Of a stretch of 64,000 nucleotides of DNA, positions 32,389 through 42,956 are shown one piece after another (positions within the stretch are counted from its first letter, which is position 1; each line of letters opens with the position of its first letter). The notes beneath the pieces were generated by a model, which worked only from the letters and a program-made list of their open reading frames with translations, was not told the origin of the DNA and ran no database searches. The position numbers and the translations under genes are program-made. The stretch covers positions 7,931,501 through 7,995,500 of the forward strand of contig NC_067480.1 in assembly GCF_947179515.1 (NCBI RefSeq), read 5' to 3'. This DNA is from Apodemus sylvaticus (Eukaryota; Chordata; Mammalia; Rodentia; Muridae).

Positions 32389-32784
32389 ATAGGTGTTTAT
32401 ACCCACAGAAGCAGATGTATGCATGTCAGTGTGTACATAGTCTATTCTCAAACCGTTCCAATATAACTGAGCACTTACCATGTGGCTCTGCATCAAAGGT
32501 GACTGAAAACCGTGGTGGTAGCCCTCAGAGTGGCTGTCAGAGCTGGTGCATGATGCGGTGAGGCATGGCACTTCATCAGTCAGGGTTACGGTGATTCAAG
32601 AGCACTCAGATTGGAGAGGCAGGTCCTGGAACCACCCACTATGGAAGGAGGGAACCAATTCCCAAAAAACTGTCCTCTGACTTCCATGCATGTGCAGTGG
32701 CATGTGTATGCCTGCCGCTCATCCACACATGCATCGCACACACACATACACAATGATTTTTCCTTTTTTGTAGAAAACATCAGT

Positions 32785-33058
32785 GCTTGAGTCTTGGGAG
32801 ATGGCTCAGATGGTAAAGTGCTTGCTGGGTAAACATGAAGACCCTCGTTCAGTTCAGTTCTTGGCTTCCACCCAAAAGCCAGGCATGATGGCACGCCTGC
32901 CGTCGCTGTGGTGGACTGCTCAAGCTTACTGACTAGCCAGGTGCAGTGAATTGATGCGCTCCAGGTGCAGTGGAAGAGTCTCCCTAAAGCCAAGGTGGAC
33001 AGTGATAAAGGGCGACAGCTGTGGTAATGACTTGTACATAGATGTGCACAGATGCCTG
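32785..33058 (+). mobile_element. B4-type SINE
   Basis: GGGAGATGGCTCAGATGGTAAAGTGCTTGC head, B4-like middle (GCTTACTGACTAGCCAGGTG), ending in a CA-rich tail that has expanded into the following array. Confidence 0.8.
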
Positions 33059-33570
33059 TGTGTATCTGCAGGAACACATACGTGTACCCTTCCACACTCA
33101 TGCATGCTCCCTCCACACAGACATACGTGTGCTTTACACACCACACATACATACACATATACATATACATGTATCTGCCACACACACATGCATGTGCCCC
33201 TCCACATACACACATACATGTGCCCTTCACACACACATACATGTGCCCTTCACACACATACATATACCCTCCACACACATGCATGTACCTTCCACACATA
33301 TGTATGTTCCCCTCCACACACACATGTATGTGCCCACCACACACACACACACACACGCATACGCCCCACCACCCACATACATATACCCTCCACACACATA
33401 CATGTACCCTCCACATACACATGCATGTACTTTCCACACACATGCATGTTCCCTCACACACACACACACACACACGTATGTGCCTACCACACACACATGT
33501 GCTTTACCACACACACATACATGTGTCCCTACACACACATATATGTACCCTCCACAAACGCACTTGCTGT
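33059..33570. repeat. About 500-bp CA-rich minisatellite grown from a B4 tail
   Basis: Imperfect units of about 18-24 bp of the type CCTCCACACACATACATGTA repeat some two dozen times, with pure CA runs between. All long Cys/Val or His/Thr frames here are artefacts of the repeat. Confidence 0.92.
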
Positions 33571-33719
33571 GGTTGCTGACTTGAGTTTCCTTAATATCAA
33601 ATATTTATTCAAGATTTGATTATGGAAAAACAGAAAGTACATCCAGCTTGTTAGTATGTAAAGTTGTTTTTGTCTTTCATAGGTGGTAAAATTACATAGA
33701 CACACCAAAAAGCTTTAGA

Positions 33720-33882
33720 ATTATTTATTTCTGTGTAAGAAGGTAGGTGTGTGTGCACACCACGGTGCTTGTAGGTCATAGGACAGCGTGGGTATCAGTT
33801 TTCTCCTCCCATTCTATGGGTCTAACTAGCAGGTTCATTGACAAGCACCTCTACACACTGGGCCATTTCTCCACTCCCACAA
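33720..33882 (-). mobile_element. Diverged B3-type SINE, antisense
   Basis: GTGTGTGCACACCACGGTGC, and AAGCACCTCTACACACTGGGCCATTTCTCC at right, which is the reversed head. Confidence 0.65.
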
Positions 33883-33927
33883 ATTGTTTTAAAATAAAAT
33901 TTATTTTTTATTTATTTATTTTTTTTT

Positions 33928-34066
33928 GGAGACAGGGTTTCTCTGGGTAGCCCTGGCTGTCCTGGAACTCACTCTGTAGACCAGGCTGGCCTCGAACTCA
34001 GAAATCCTCCTGCCTCTGCTTCCCAAGTGCTGGGATTAAAGGCGTGTGCCACCACCACCCAGCTAA
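33928..34066 (-). mobile_element. B1 SINE, antisense
   Basis: GGAGACAGGGTTTCTCTGGG to GGGATTAAAGGCGTGTGCC. Low divergence. Confidence 0.93.
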
Positions 34067-34879
34067 AATAAGTTTCTTTATGAGTGTCAGTAACATACCT
34101 ATATACCTTGAATTATGTAAAAATTTCTTGAGCCGAAAGGAGTCATGAATGGAGAAAGTGTGAGAATCTCTGATTTGCATCTATTACATGCAAATAAGGC
34201 GTGGCCTTATAGAAGGCACTTGCTTGTCCCCAGTCGGTGATGTTTACAAGATGTTTAGCAGCAGATCCTGTGACTGTGACAGCATCAAGCACCTCGGTTG
34301 AAGGAGAAAATGAAATTCACTCATTCTTAGGTAGCTGAAGTTTTTGGCTGCTTTGTTTGCCTATGGGACTACAACCTTGAATCTTTGAGGTCAGACTGAG
34401 TTGCTCTGTCATTTCCTATTCTGTGGGAATTTTTCTACAGAACTTTTTTTTGTCACCCTACCCCAGAAAATGGAGCTTCACAAAATCATTGAGAGGCTCA
34501 CCAGCAACCTGCTGTGCTGCAGCAGCTTTACCGGATGGAGGCTGTGCGCTCCCAGCAGGCACTGTGGAGCCGAGCCTCTCCCTCAGATGTGCTGTGTGCC
34601 ATGTGCCCCGGGTTTACCTGGTGTGTGTTCCTGGGCGTTGGGTGCCGGTTGGGAAGCCACAGGGAGATCATTTTTATCTAGTTCTATTCTAACCAGTGAG
34701 TTTTATTTTTATTAAATAAGGTGTGTTAGTCCTCTTCCCCTTGTGAAATTCTAAACTTCAGGTTTTCTTGAGAGGAGATGATGCGATCATGACATTGCAG
34801 TAGGTAAGAGGTCTCCCTGTAGAAGGATGTCATAGTTCTTGAAAAATGCCTCACTGTTTAGTTCTTGGAGATAGTACTA

Positions 34880-35064
34880 CATTTTAAAAACATGTTTTAA
34901 TTATTTTTAATTACACATAGGTGTGTCTCTGTGTAGATTTGTGCATTTGAGTGCAGGTGCCCCAGGAGGCCGAGACTCTCAGATCCCTTGCGGGCGAGCG
35001 GGCGGGCACTGGGAACCAAGCTCAGGTCTCTGCAAGAGCAGCAGTGCTTCTTACTGCTGAGCTC
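34880..35064 (-). mobile_element. B3-type SINE, antisense
   Basis: TTTTAATTATTTTTAATTAC tail, GGTCTCTGCAAGAGCAGCAG, and TTACTGCTGAGCTCGC at the head end. Confidence 0.75.
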
Positions 35065-35145
35065 GCGCTCTCTCTCTCTCCCCCCTACCCCTGCCCCCTC
35101 TTCCCCTCCCTCTCCCCCTCCTTCCCTCCCTCCCTCCTCCCTTTT
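35065..35145. repeat. CT / CCCTC-rich polypyrimidine tract
   Basis: (CT)n changes into CCCTCC-type units, directly next to the SINE head. Confidence 0.9.
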
Positions 35146-36554
35146 TAGCCAATGAGGGCCCCTTTCTCTTCTTACCTAGCTAGTGACAGCGCTCTGGCTT
35201 TGTTTCAAGGTGGGCCCCAGTGGGCTTTGGAGTCACGCCCCACACTCTGGTCTTGGCAGCAATGCCCCACTTGCTCCCTTCACTCGCAGGCAGTGCTTGC
35301 AGTTGTCAGGGCGCTGTTGGTCTGAGTAGCTGAGTTTTCATTGTCTAATATTGGAACCCTCAGAGGTTAGAGCTTAGTATAGACCACTGGACTGTTTCTC
35401 TAGATTTTAGCTTCTTCAGGTTAGTCTTACACTGACAGTTTTCCAAGTGATTTGTTAAGTTTTCTGTCTTCTGCTCAGTAGTCCTTTAACAGTTGCTGTT
35501 AGTAAGGGGAACGTATACACTAGAACCTGTTACAGTGTAACTACAGAATGGCACAGGTTTTCAGCTGATTCTGCCTGCAGGGCTTGTTTTAGGCATATTA
35601 CTTTACTTTGTCACAGGATGCTTGGAAGCTGTGGGGGAAACAAATTATGTAGCTCAGTGAGGGGACACCAATGAAACGTTTGTTAGGATATGCACCTGGG
35701 GGTAGGAAAAAGCCAAGTAAAAGATTAAGGCTGATGACTTAAAAGGAAAAAACCAAATGAGTAAAGTCTCTGTTAAGTACACTTTAATGATGTTAGTAGG
35801 TTTGAGAGGATTGATTCTATAGCAGCTCAATTAGATAGTAATTGGTGTGTGGGACGTTCATAGGGAGTCACTTCCCTTGTCCCTGCTGTCCTTTGCCTTA
35901 GACATGTCACTGGAGGATCTCACACCCAGCTGAGGGGTTGCTTCTGATCCACCTTACAGGTTAAGGCAGCAGTGTTCATGGTTCTACTGCGTCTTTTAGC
36001 TGTTTTCAAAGATGCGTGACTTTTTTCTGTGAATTATGGATTTGTTTGTTATGTTTTTTAGTTGAATCCAAGAAATTCAGAAGGAAAACCAGGAAGTGAT
36101 GTGTTTTTGTGTGGGGAGCTACTGCTGTGGACCAACCTTGGGCCAGCAGCAGTTGGGGGATGGGAGGCAGAGGGGCCTGTGCTGTCAGCCTTCAGAGGAT
36201 CGTGGGCTCTGGGGCTGTGAACACCCCTCAGAGGAGGAACAGGATCTGCCCGGTGTGTGCTGCAGTCTCCTGGGATGCCTTCAGCCTTCCCCTCATTCCC
36301 TATACTGGTTTTGCTTGTATCCCTTTTGCACAGTAAGTCTTAGCTGTGAGTACAACTTACCTGGCAGTTGGCAGTTAACACTTACGTGTTAATTGCACAG
36401 CCGGGGGCATCTTGGGGCCCCTCACATATAGAGTTGGTCGTGAACCCTCCCAAGTGTATTTTTCTTGAAGCTACTTCTTTTGGACTTTTTTTTTCAATTT
36501 CCCAATAATATACTTAAGTTAATATCTTTCTCTTCTTTTCTTCTTTCTTAAGTT

Positions 36555-36670
36555 TTTCTTTTTTTTTTTGAGACAAGTTCTTGCTATGCATATAGCCAAA
36601 GCTGCCTTGACCCCTCTCCACAATTCACCCCTGCCCCTCCCAGTGCTGGGAGTTACAGGTGTGTGCTACA
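36555..36670 (-). mobile_element. Diverged B1-type SINE, antisense
   Basis: TTTGAGACAAGTTCTTGCTATG to CCAGTGCTGGGAGTTACAGG. Confidence 0.7.
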
Positions 36671-37855
36671 TGATCATCTCTAAAATGGCCATTTCTTGAG
36701 ATACCAGTTTTGAAAGCACCTGGTAGCTACTGCATTGGATGCAGGTTCGTGTCCTGTGCTCCGGTTCCGTGCTTTCAGCCCTGCACTGCGGGGGTCCTCG
36801 GGTGTGGTTAAGTCAGCCTTCATCCTTTCCTAACTCGTCAACTGCTTTATAACACGGGAAGCAGAAGCTGCTGTTTGGCTCCTTCGTTAGAGATGGCAGG
36901 TAGCTCTTCCTCGATCTGCTTCCTTTGCTGTCCCCCACAGTCACCCCATGGCCCCAGCGGCACGTGTCTCTGCAGGCTAGGTGGTCTCAGGCTCAGTTTC
37001 CCACTGCCTCCCCTGGGGGCTCTCAGGGGTCACTGTCTTCTTCCTCAGTCTGCTGCCTGGGTTTTGAGGGCTTTTGAGAAGCTGTGTGGGAAGCAGAGTT
37101 CTTGATGTCCTGTGAACACCGCCATTTTACTCCCATTCGTGAATGGCTTTTGGAGCTGCCAGGGTTTTTAAGACACTGCTTTAATGCCCTTAAGCTCCGC
37201 TGTCCTGTTGGGAAATTGAACCTGGCTTCTGTGTGTTTCTGTGCCCCTCCCCCCTACAGGAAAGTTTCCTGTCTCTGCCTGTCTGTCTCTCTCTCATTCT
37301 CTGTACTCTGAAATTTCATGTGTGTTGTTAGAAACACTTAGTGCCCTTATTATGTAGACCATTTTGTTCTGGGACAGTGCCCTTTCTTTATTTGAAAACC
37401 AAGAGTGAATTATTTATATAAACACTGTTTATAAAACCGGCATTCCGGAGAGGTGGGTGGGGTGAAGCTTACATAGGTTAACTGGCAAGAATTGAGCCCT
37501 AGCCTGTGCTCCAGGCTAGAATGGGCCACAGAACAAGATGCTCCTTTAGAAAAGCAACAACTCCTCACAAAACGTGCCCCAGGAATGCTCTGAATTGTGG
37601 GTGTGTTCGTTAATGTTCAGATGCAAGGTCGTGGTGAAACAATATTTTGATCTCTAATAGATTAGGTTAGAGACTTCTGATTTGTAGATTGTTTTGTATA
37701 ATTTATTTTTGCTTCATATACATTGGTGTCTTCCCTCTATGTGTGTCTGTGTGAGGGTAATCCTCTGGGATTGCAGCCACACCCACTTGTAAGTTGCCAC
37801 GCAGATGCTACGATTATTCATTACTTTTAAGAACCATGAAAATGAAAAGACAGTA

Positions 37856-38020
37856 AGCAGGAGAGATGGCTTAGTGCTTCAGAGACTTGCTGCTCCTGCA
37901 GACGACCTGAGTTTGGTTCTTGGCACTGGTCTTAGGGGCCTCATGGCTGCTTAGAACTCTAGTGCTTAGGGGATCTGATGTCTCTGGCTGCCCCCCCCAT
38001 ACACACACACAAACACTGAA
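37856..38020 (+). mobile_element. B3-type SINE
   Basis: GCAGGAGAGATGGCTTAGTG head, GACGACCTGAGTTTGGTTCTTGG, and CA tail. Confidence 0.8.
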
Positions 38021-38135
38021 ATGTTTAAAGTCATAAAGCTGCTTTAGTGTATTTAAGGCTGATAATTATTAATAATGGACATTTTTAAAATATTGAACCA
38101 GTTGACTTTGTAATTGGCTGAACAAGCTATTAGTT

Positions 38136-38262
38136 CTCTCTCTGTGTAGCCCTGGCTGTCCTGGAACTCGCTCTGTAGACCAGGGTGGTCTTGAACTCAG
38201 ATATCTGCCTGCCTCTGCCTCCCAAGTGCTGGGACTAAAGGTGTATGCTATTTGGCCAAGCT
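38136..38262 (-). mobile_element. B1 SINE, antisense
   Basis: TCTGTGTAGCCCTGGCTGTC to GGGACTAAAGGTGTATGC. Confidence 0.9.
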
Positions 38263-38330
38263 GTTGATTTTCTAGATAAGCTGTTTATGTTTGACTGATG
38301 TTCAGTGAGCCAGCATGTTTGCTTTTGAAA

Positions 38331-38370
38331 GCTAATTATGGAGATTTAAAGCTAATTATGGAGATTTAAA
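38331..38370 (+). repeat. Perfect 20-bp tandem duplication
   Basis: AGCTAATTATGGAGATTTAA occurs twice back to back. Confidence 0.9.
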
Positions 38371-38715
38371 GCTAGTAGTTTTAATAATTTTTTGTTCTGT
38401 ATTTATATTTCATTTTTGTAAGGGTAGACCGTTGTCTTTTGTGCTGATTAATTGTACATGAGCAGAGAAACCACTTGAAAGGTTCTTGTTCTTAAACATC
38501 TGTCTGACAATTGTCAGTTCAGTTCTCTCTCTGGAGAGCACTCATTTGTCACATATGAACCAGCCCTGTGATCTCATTTCAGAGTCACTGGAAACTCTTA
38601 TTTTCGTCAGTTCCGCATGGAGACCTAAAGAGAAGAGTACGCCAGGATCACATGTAAATGTGGGGGTAACTACCATGCAGGGGCGCAGGGTGTTGAATGT
38701 CCAAATCTGGCATTG

Positions 38716-38925
38716 TAGGGCAATGGCGATGTGTCGCTCAGTGGTTGAGAGCCCTTGCTGCTCTTGCAGACAACCCAGGTTTGGTTTCCAGCAACCACAT
38801 TGGGTTGTTCAAAGGTGCCCGTGACTCCAGCTCCAAGGGATCTCTGCCCTCTCCTGGCCACCCTGGGGACTGCATGCATTTCAAGCACATGTACGTATTC
38901 TCTCACACAGTGGGACATGGAGTAA
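38716..38925 (+). mobile_element. B3-type SINE
   Basis: GGGCAATGGCGATGTGTCGCTCAGTG head, CCAGGTTTGGTTTCCAGCAACC, and GCATTTCAAGCACATGTACG end. Confidence 0.8.
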
Positions 38926-39630
38926 ACCAACCAAACAACCGCCAAACTGTCATTCTCTGCAGGTCTTCCTGTCCTTAGGCTGCACTGGGCACATTCCTGT
39001 GTGGTTCTTAGCTTTGGCATTGATCAGTAGGCCTGGAGCTTGCCCCTCCCCCATCTGAAGTGTGATCTGCCACCCCAGCCCGCCTTGTGCTTTACCAGCC
39101 ATGTCTGCTTCCCACCGTTACTTTTGTTGACTACACACGAGGGCATACATGGGCACAATAGGAGTGTTTATCATTTAGCTGTGTGATTGAGGGAGGTTAC
39201 CTAAGCTCTCTCTGGTCTTGGTTTTTTGGTTTGTAAGTAGAACGCCTCTGATTTCCCCATGAGTATGCTGTTTGTTAATTATCGGATTCCCAAAGCCTGA
39301 GTACTCCCCTGCCCCTGTCTGAGTTGGAATTGAAAGCTAAGGGCATGGTTTGTGGCTTCTTCATTTTACCAGCAGTACATGTGTTGGGAACAGATAGATA
39401 AGAGTTCATTAAGTAGACATTTGAAGAGTAAGGTGTTCTGGGTTATGTTGAGCAAGCAAGGCAGATAGCTAGGTGAGTATGTAATTCAGTAGGTGTGCTC
39501 AGGATGCAGGGCCTGTGGTGGTGGGATGGCGGCTAGGGAAGGGCGAGCCCCGGGGAAGGGTTGCTCAGAACGGACCTTTTTTTGGAAAGCTTTATTAAGA
39601 TCTAATAAATTCCCCTAAAATACCCATAAA

Positions 39631-39900
39631 ATATTTCTGGATATGGTGGCACAGGGCTGTAATCCTAGTACTAGGGAGGTACAGGCAGGGGGATTAGAAA
39701 TTCAGGGTTATTCTTGTATTAATAGAATGGTTTAGAATAGAATAGAATAGAAGAATAGAATAGAAGAATAGAATAGAATAGAATAGAATAGAATAGAGTA
39801 GAGTAGAATAGAATAGAATGGCTTGTGGTTAATTCTCCACATAAAGAACTGGAGGCCAGCCTGGGCTGCATGAAGCTTTGTCCTTAAAAACAAAATAAAA
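39631..39900 (+). mobile_element. B1-type SINE split by an (AATAG)n array
   Basis: 5' half: TGGTGGCACAGGGCTGTAATCC to GGGGGATTAGAAATTC. 3' half: GGAGGCCAGCCTGGGCTGCA and A-rich tail (39848-39900). The pentamer array lies between. Confidence 0.7.
39734..39819. repeat. (AATAG)n pentamer microsatellite
   Basis: About 17 AATAG-type units with occasional GAATAG and GAGTAG variants. Confidence 0.95.
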
Positions 39901-39904
39901 GAAA

Positions 39905-40012
39905 GCACCAGGCATGTTGGTACCCACCTTTAATCCCAACACTCAGGAGGCAGAGGCAGGAGGACATCTGTGATTACAAGGCCAGCCTGGTCTACATAAC
40001 AAGTTGCTATGA
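39905..40012 (+). mobile_element. B1 SINE
   Basis: CACCAGGCATGTTGGTACCC to GGCCAGCCTGGTCTACATAA. Confidence 0.8.
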
Positions 40013-40029
40013 AGAATTTTTTTTATGTT

Positions 40030-40135
40030 TGTTTAAGTACAGAGTGTCACTGTACAGCCTGGGCTAGCCTTAACCTTGGAATCTCCTTGCCTCTGATATC
40101 TGAGGGTTGAAGATTACACATGTCCATCTCTGCGT
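40030..40135 (-). mobile_element. Diverged B1-type SINE, antisense
   Basis: AGTGTCACTGTACAGCCTGGGCTAGCC to GAAGATTACACATGTCC. Confidence 0.6.
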
Positions 40136-40567
40136 AGCTTTTGAACATAGCACCTTGTGGATTGTCCATGAAAGGAGAAGAAACGACTGGTTTAACTCTC
40201 TATGCTTGTCTGTTGTAGTGGAACCACTTCCTGTTTCGGATTGAGTGAACAAGGGCTCCTTTGTTTCCGGATAACTGCCACACAGAATAGATTGATTCTT
40301 GACATGGGACCATCTGATCACACATGACAGAACATTGTAGTCTGTGAGCTGCTATTATGTGAGCCATTAAACATCATTTTAGCCATTGTAAATATGATAT
40401 GACATATATAAGTTGTTCTTGTAAACTTATGGCCTTTGCAATTTGTCATTAATGGTTGCTTTGATGGAACACAGTTTAAAAATACTATGATTTTTATGTA
40501 GAATATCTTAAAATGAAGTCCTTTATATTGATGAGGTTTTTTAAATTTTATTTTATTTATATTTTTA

Positions 40568-40609
40568 AAGATAGGGTCTCTCTACAGAGCCCTGGATGTC
40601 CTGGAGCCC

Positions 40610-40685
<76 letters not shown>

Positions 40686-40770
40686 ACCATGCTGGCCTCT
40701 CTCAGACTCACTCAGACCTACCTCCTCAGCCTCCTGAGTGCTGGGATTAAGGGCGTCACTACCACACCCA
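40568..40770 (-). mobile_element. B1 SINE, antisense, split by (CA)n(GA)n
   Basis: GATAGGGTCTCTCTACAGAGCC and GATGTCCTGGAGCCCATC, then the dinucleotide block, then ACCATGCTGGCCTCTCTCAG to GGGATTAAGGGCGTCAC. Confidence 0.8.
40613..40682. repeat. (CA)n(GA)n compound microsatellite
   Basis: CA units switch to GA units at about 40643. Confidence 0.97.
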
Positions 40771-40797
40771 ATGATTGACTTCTTTTTTAAAAGGCAC

Positions 40798-40915
40798 TCC
40801 TTATTGTTTGGGGTCAGAGCTTACTCTGTAGCCCAGGATAGCCTGAGACCTGCTCTGTTGCTCTGGTTGGCCTCAGACCTGCTGCTCAGTTTCTGATGCT
40901 GGAATGGCCGGTGCC
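40798..40915 (-). mobile_element. Possible diverged B1-type SINE, antisense
   Basis: GCTTACTCTGTAGCCCAGGATAGCC and GGTTGGCCTCAGACCTGCTG are B1-like. It ends about 230 bp before the exon 2 acceptor. Confidence 0.45.
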
Positions 40916-41144
40916 TGCGGCTTCCTTGAGACTTCCAGTTGTCTTCTGCGCCTGCCCAATTCCTGAGAGTCCCAGTGCTTCAGGCTCTGAGAACTGAAGT
41001 ATATCATCCCTGGAATGTGACTTGTGATAGTAAGGTCACGGTGGGGCAGGGGTTTTGACTGTAAATGCAGTTTCATTGCGGAGTGCTCGCGTGCTTTTGC
41101 TGCTTGGTTAGCAGGTGCTGACTGCCCATGCTCTCTTCGTGCAG

Positions 41145-41440
41145 GTGTAATGGATAGGTAACAGGAGACCGCTTCCTTCCTCGTCAGGGCGTCAGCATGA
41201 CCGAGTGCTTCCTGCCCCCCACCAGCAGCCCTAGTGAACACCGCAGGGCAGAGCATGGCAGCGGGCTGACCCGGACCCCTAGCTCAGAGGAGATCAGCCC
41301 TACAAAGTTTCCTGGATTGTACCGGACTGGCGAGCCCTCACCTCCCCATGACGTCCTCCATGAGCCTCCTGATGCAGTGTCGGACGATGAGAGAGACCAT
41401 GGGAAGAAGAAAGGGAAATTTAAGAAGAAGGAGAAAAGAA
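41145..41440 (+). CDS. Ralbp1: Ralbp1 exon 2: 5'UTR end and first coding exon
   Basis: Acceptor CTCTTCGTGCAG ends at 41144. The first 52 bases are 5'UTR and contain a four-codon uORF. Coding starts at 41197 with MTECFLPPTSSPSEHRR and ends after one base of codon 82 at donor GAAAAGAA|GTAAGT. Ser/Pro-rich start followed by a Lys-rich stretch with the GKKKGK motif. Confidence 0.95.
41150..41161 (+). promoter_or_regulatory. Minimal upstream ORF (Met-Asp-Arg-stop)
   Basis: ATGGATAGGTAA lies in exon 2, ending 35 bases before the main ATG and in another frame. Its ATG context (GTGTA-ATG-G) has G at +4 but a T at -3, so scanning past it or reinitiation is likely. Confidence 0.7.
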
Positions 41441-42914
41441 GTAAGTGCTAGGTCCCTGAGCTCCCGCACAGCCACCTCCTGTAGGTCCGTCTGTGCTCCT
41501 GCACAGCCGCCTCCTGTGGGTCCTTCTGTGCTCCTGTACAGCCGCCTCCTGTGGGTCCTTCTGTGCTCCTGCACAGCCGCCTCCTGTGGGTCCGTCTGTG
41601 CTCCCGCACAGCCGCCTCCTGTGGGTCCGTCTGTGCTCCCGCACAGCCACCTCCTGCTGAGATGATCTCCTGAGAGACGTGGACAGTGCCCACATCTCTA
41701 GCTGACACATCTCAGGCAGCTCCTGCTCTAACCCGCAGGCTCTGTCCTCTTCTGAAATGTATCTAGACAGATACTCTCATTTGCCATGTTCTGTTCTGTG
41801 TGTTTTGGTTTCTTAATTTGTCTTTGTGTCACAAATAAAGACGACACCAAATTTCCAGAAAGGGTAAGTTTCCCAGTCTATAGTTTAAAAGTGGTAGTTT
41901 CAAATGATACCTACAAAGTAGAAGTTGGAATTTTGCTTAGCTAGTTAACCCTTTAAGGTTTTGTGGTCATTTGAGAACTCTGTTGGAACTGTGAAAGAAG
42001 TTATCTGTCTTAGCATTTCCTTCTAGGTGTCTCTTCCTAGAGAGGGTTAATGTTCAATTGTTGCTCTTTAGTATGTTAAAAGCAAATAAGGTTAATTTAA
42101 GTATTACTTTTTTAAAAAATTCATAGTATGTTAAAATTGTCTGGGAAGTTACAGACTTCATGACTACAGTGCTACTTGATGCTCACTTGGACTGTGGCGA
42201 TCGCAGGACCAGGTGATGAAGCCACTGCCTTAAAGGGAGTTTCCATTCCTGTCCCCAGAGGTCACACGTTTCATCGTTTCATCACCGGTTGACTCTGCCT
42301 GAGATGGCGGTTAAGAAAATGAAAGCAAGCCGGGCAGTGGTGGCGCACGCCTGTAATCCCAGCACTTGGGAGGCAGAGGCAGGCGGATTTCTGAGTTCGA
42401 GGCCAGCCTGGTCTACAGAGTGAGTTCCAGGACAGCCAGGACTTCACAGAGAAACCCTGTCTCAGAAAAAAAAAAAAAAAGAAAGAAAGCATTTGATTGG
42501 TTGGGTTGTTGGTTTGGTTTGGTTTGGTTTTCAAGACAGGGTTTCTCTGTGTAGTCTTGGTTGTCCTGTAGACCAGGCTGGCCTCAACTCAGAGATTAGC
42601 CTGCCTCTGCCTCCGGAGTGCCAGGACTAAAGGTGTGCGCCACCACTGTCCCCTACTTGCCTTTAAGATTTTTGCCATTTTGGTTAGTCCAAGGTTTATA
42701 GTGTTTTAGGTTAAAAGATAATTTGGGAACTATTTATACTCTTTGTTATAAAGTAACTTGTAAGAAAACAAAAACAATAGACGAGTTGGGGTTATTCCAC
42801 ACAGCAAAGGTGGGGCTCAGGTTCAGAGGGAGTGCTGCTGCTCCCCAGGGGACCTGGGACCTCTGACCACTGCAATCCCAGGGACCTGGTGCCTCTGCTG
42901 CCGCCACTGATAAT

Positions 42915-42956
<42 letters not shown>

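Larger units (their letters stand above)
24178..41144 (+). other. Ralbp1: Ralbp1 intron 1 (about 17 kb)
   Basis: The region runs from the inferred exon 1 donor to the acceptor CTCTTCGTGCAG at 41133-41144. It is dense in SINEs and simple repeats, listed separately. Stretches 24420-25380, 26340-27630, 34080-34880, 35150-36550, 36680-37850, 38400-38715 and 38930-39630 show neither repeats I recognise nor exons I can support. Confidence 0.55.

Noticed and set aside
32586..33619. Long Cys/Val-rich and His/Thr-rich frames of 100-302 codons on both strands
   Set aside because: They translate the CA-rich minisatellite and show no domain; both strands open in several frames is typical of such repeats.
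41338..41710. Repeat-protein frames with REHRRTHRRR-type units on the minus strand
   Set aside because: They translate the 35-bp minisatellite after exon 2; one starts inside exon 2 antisense.
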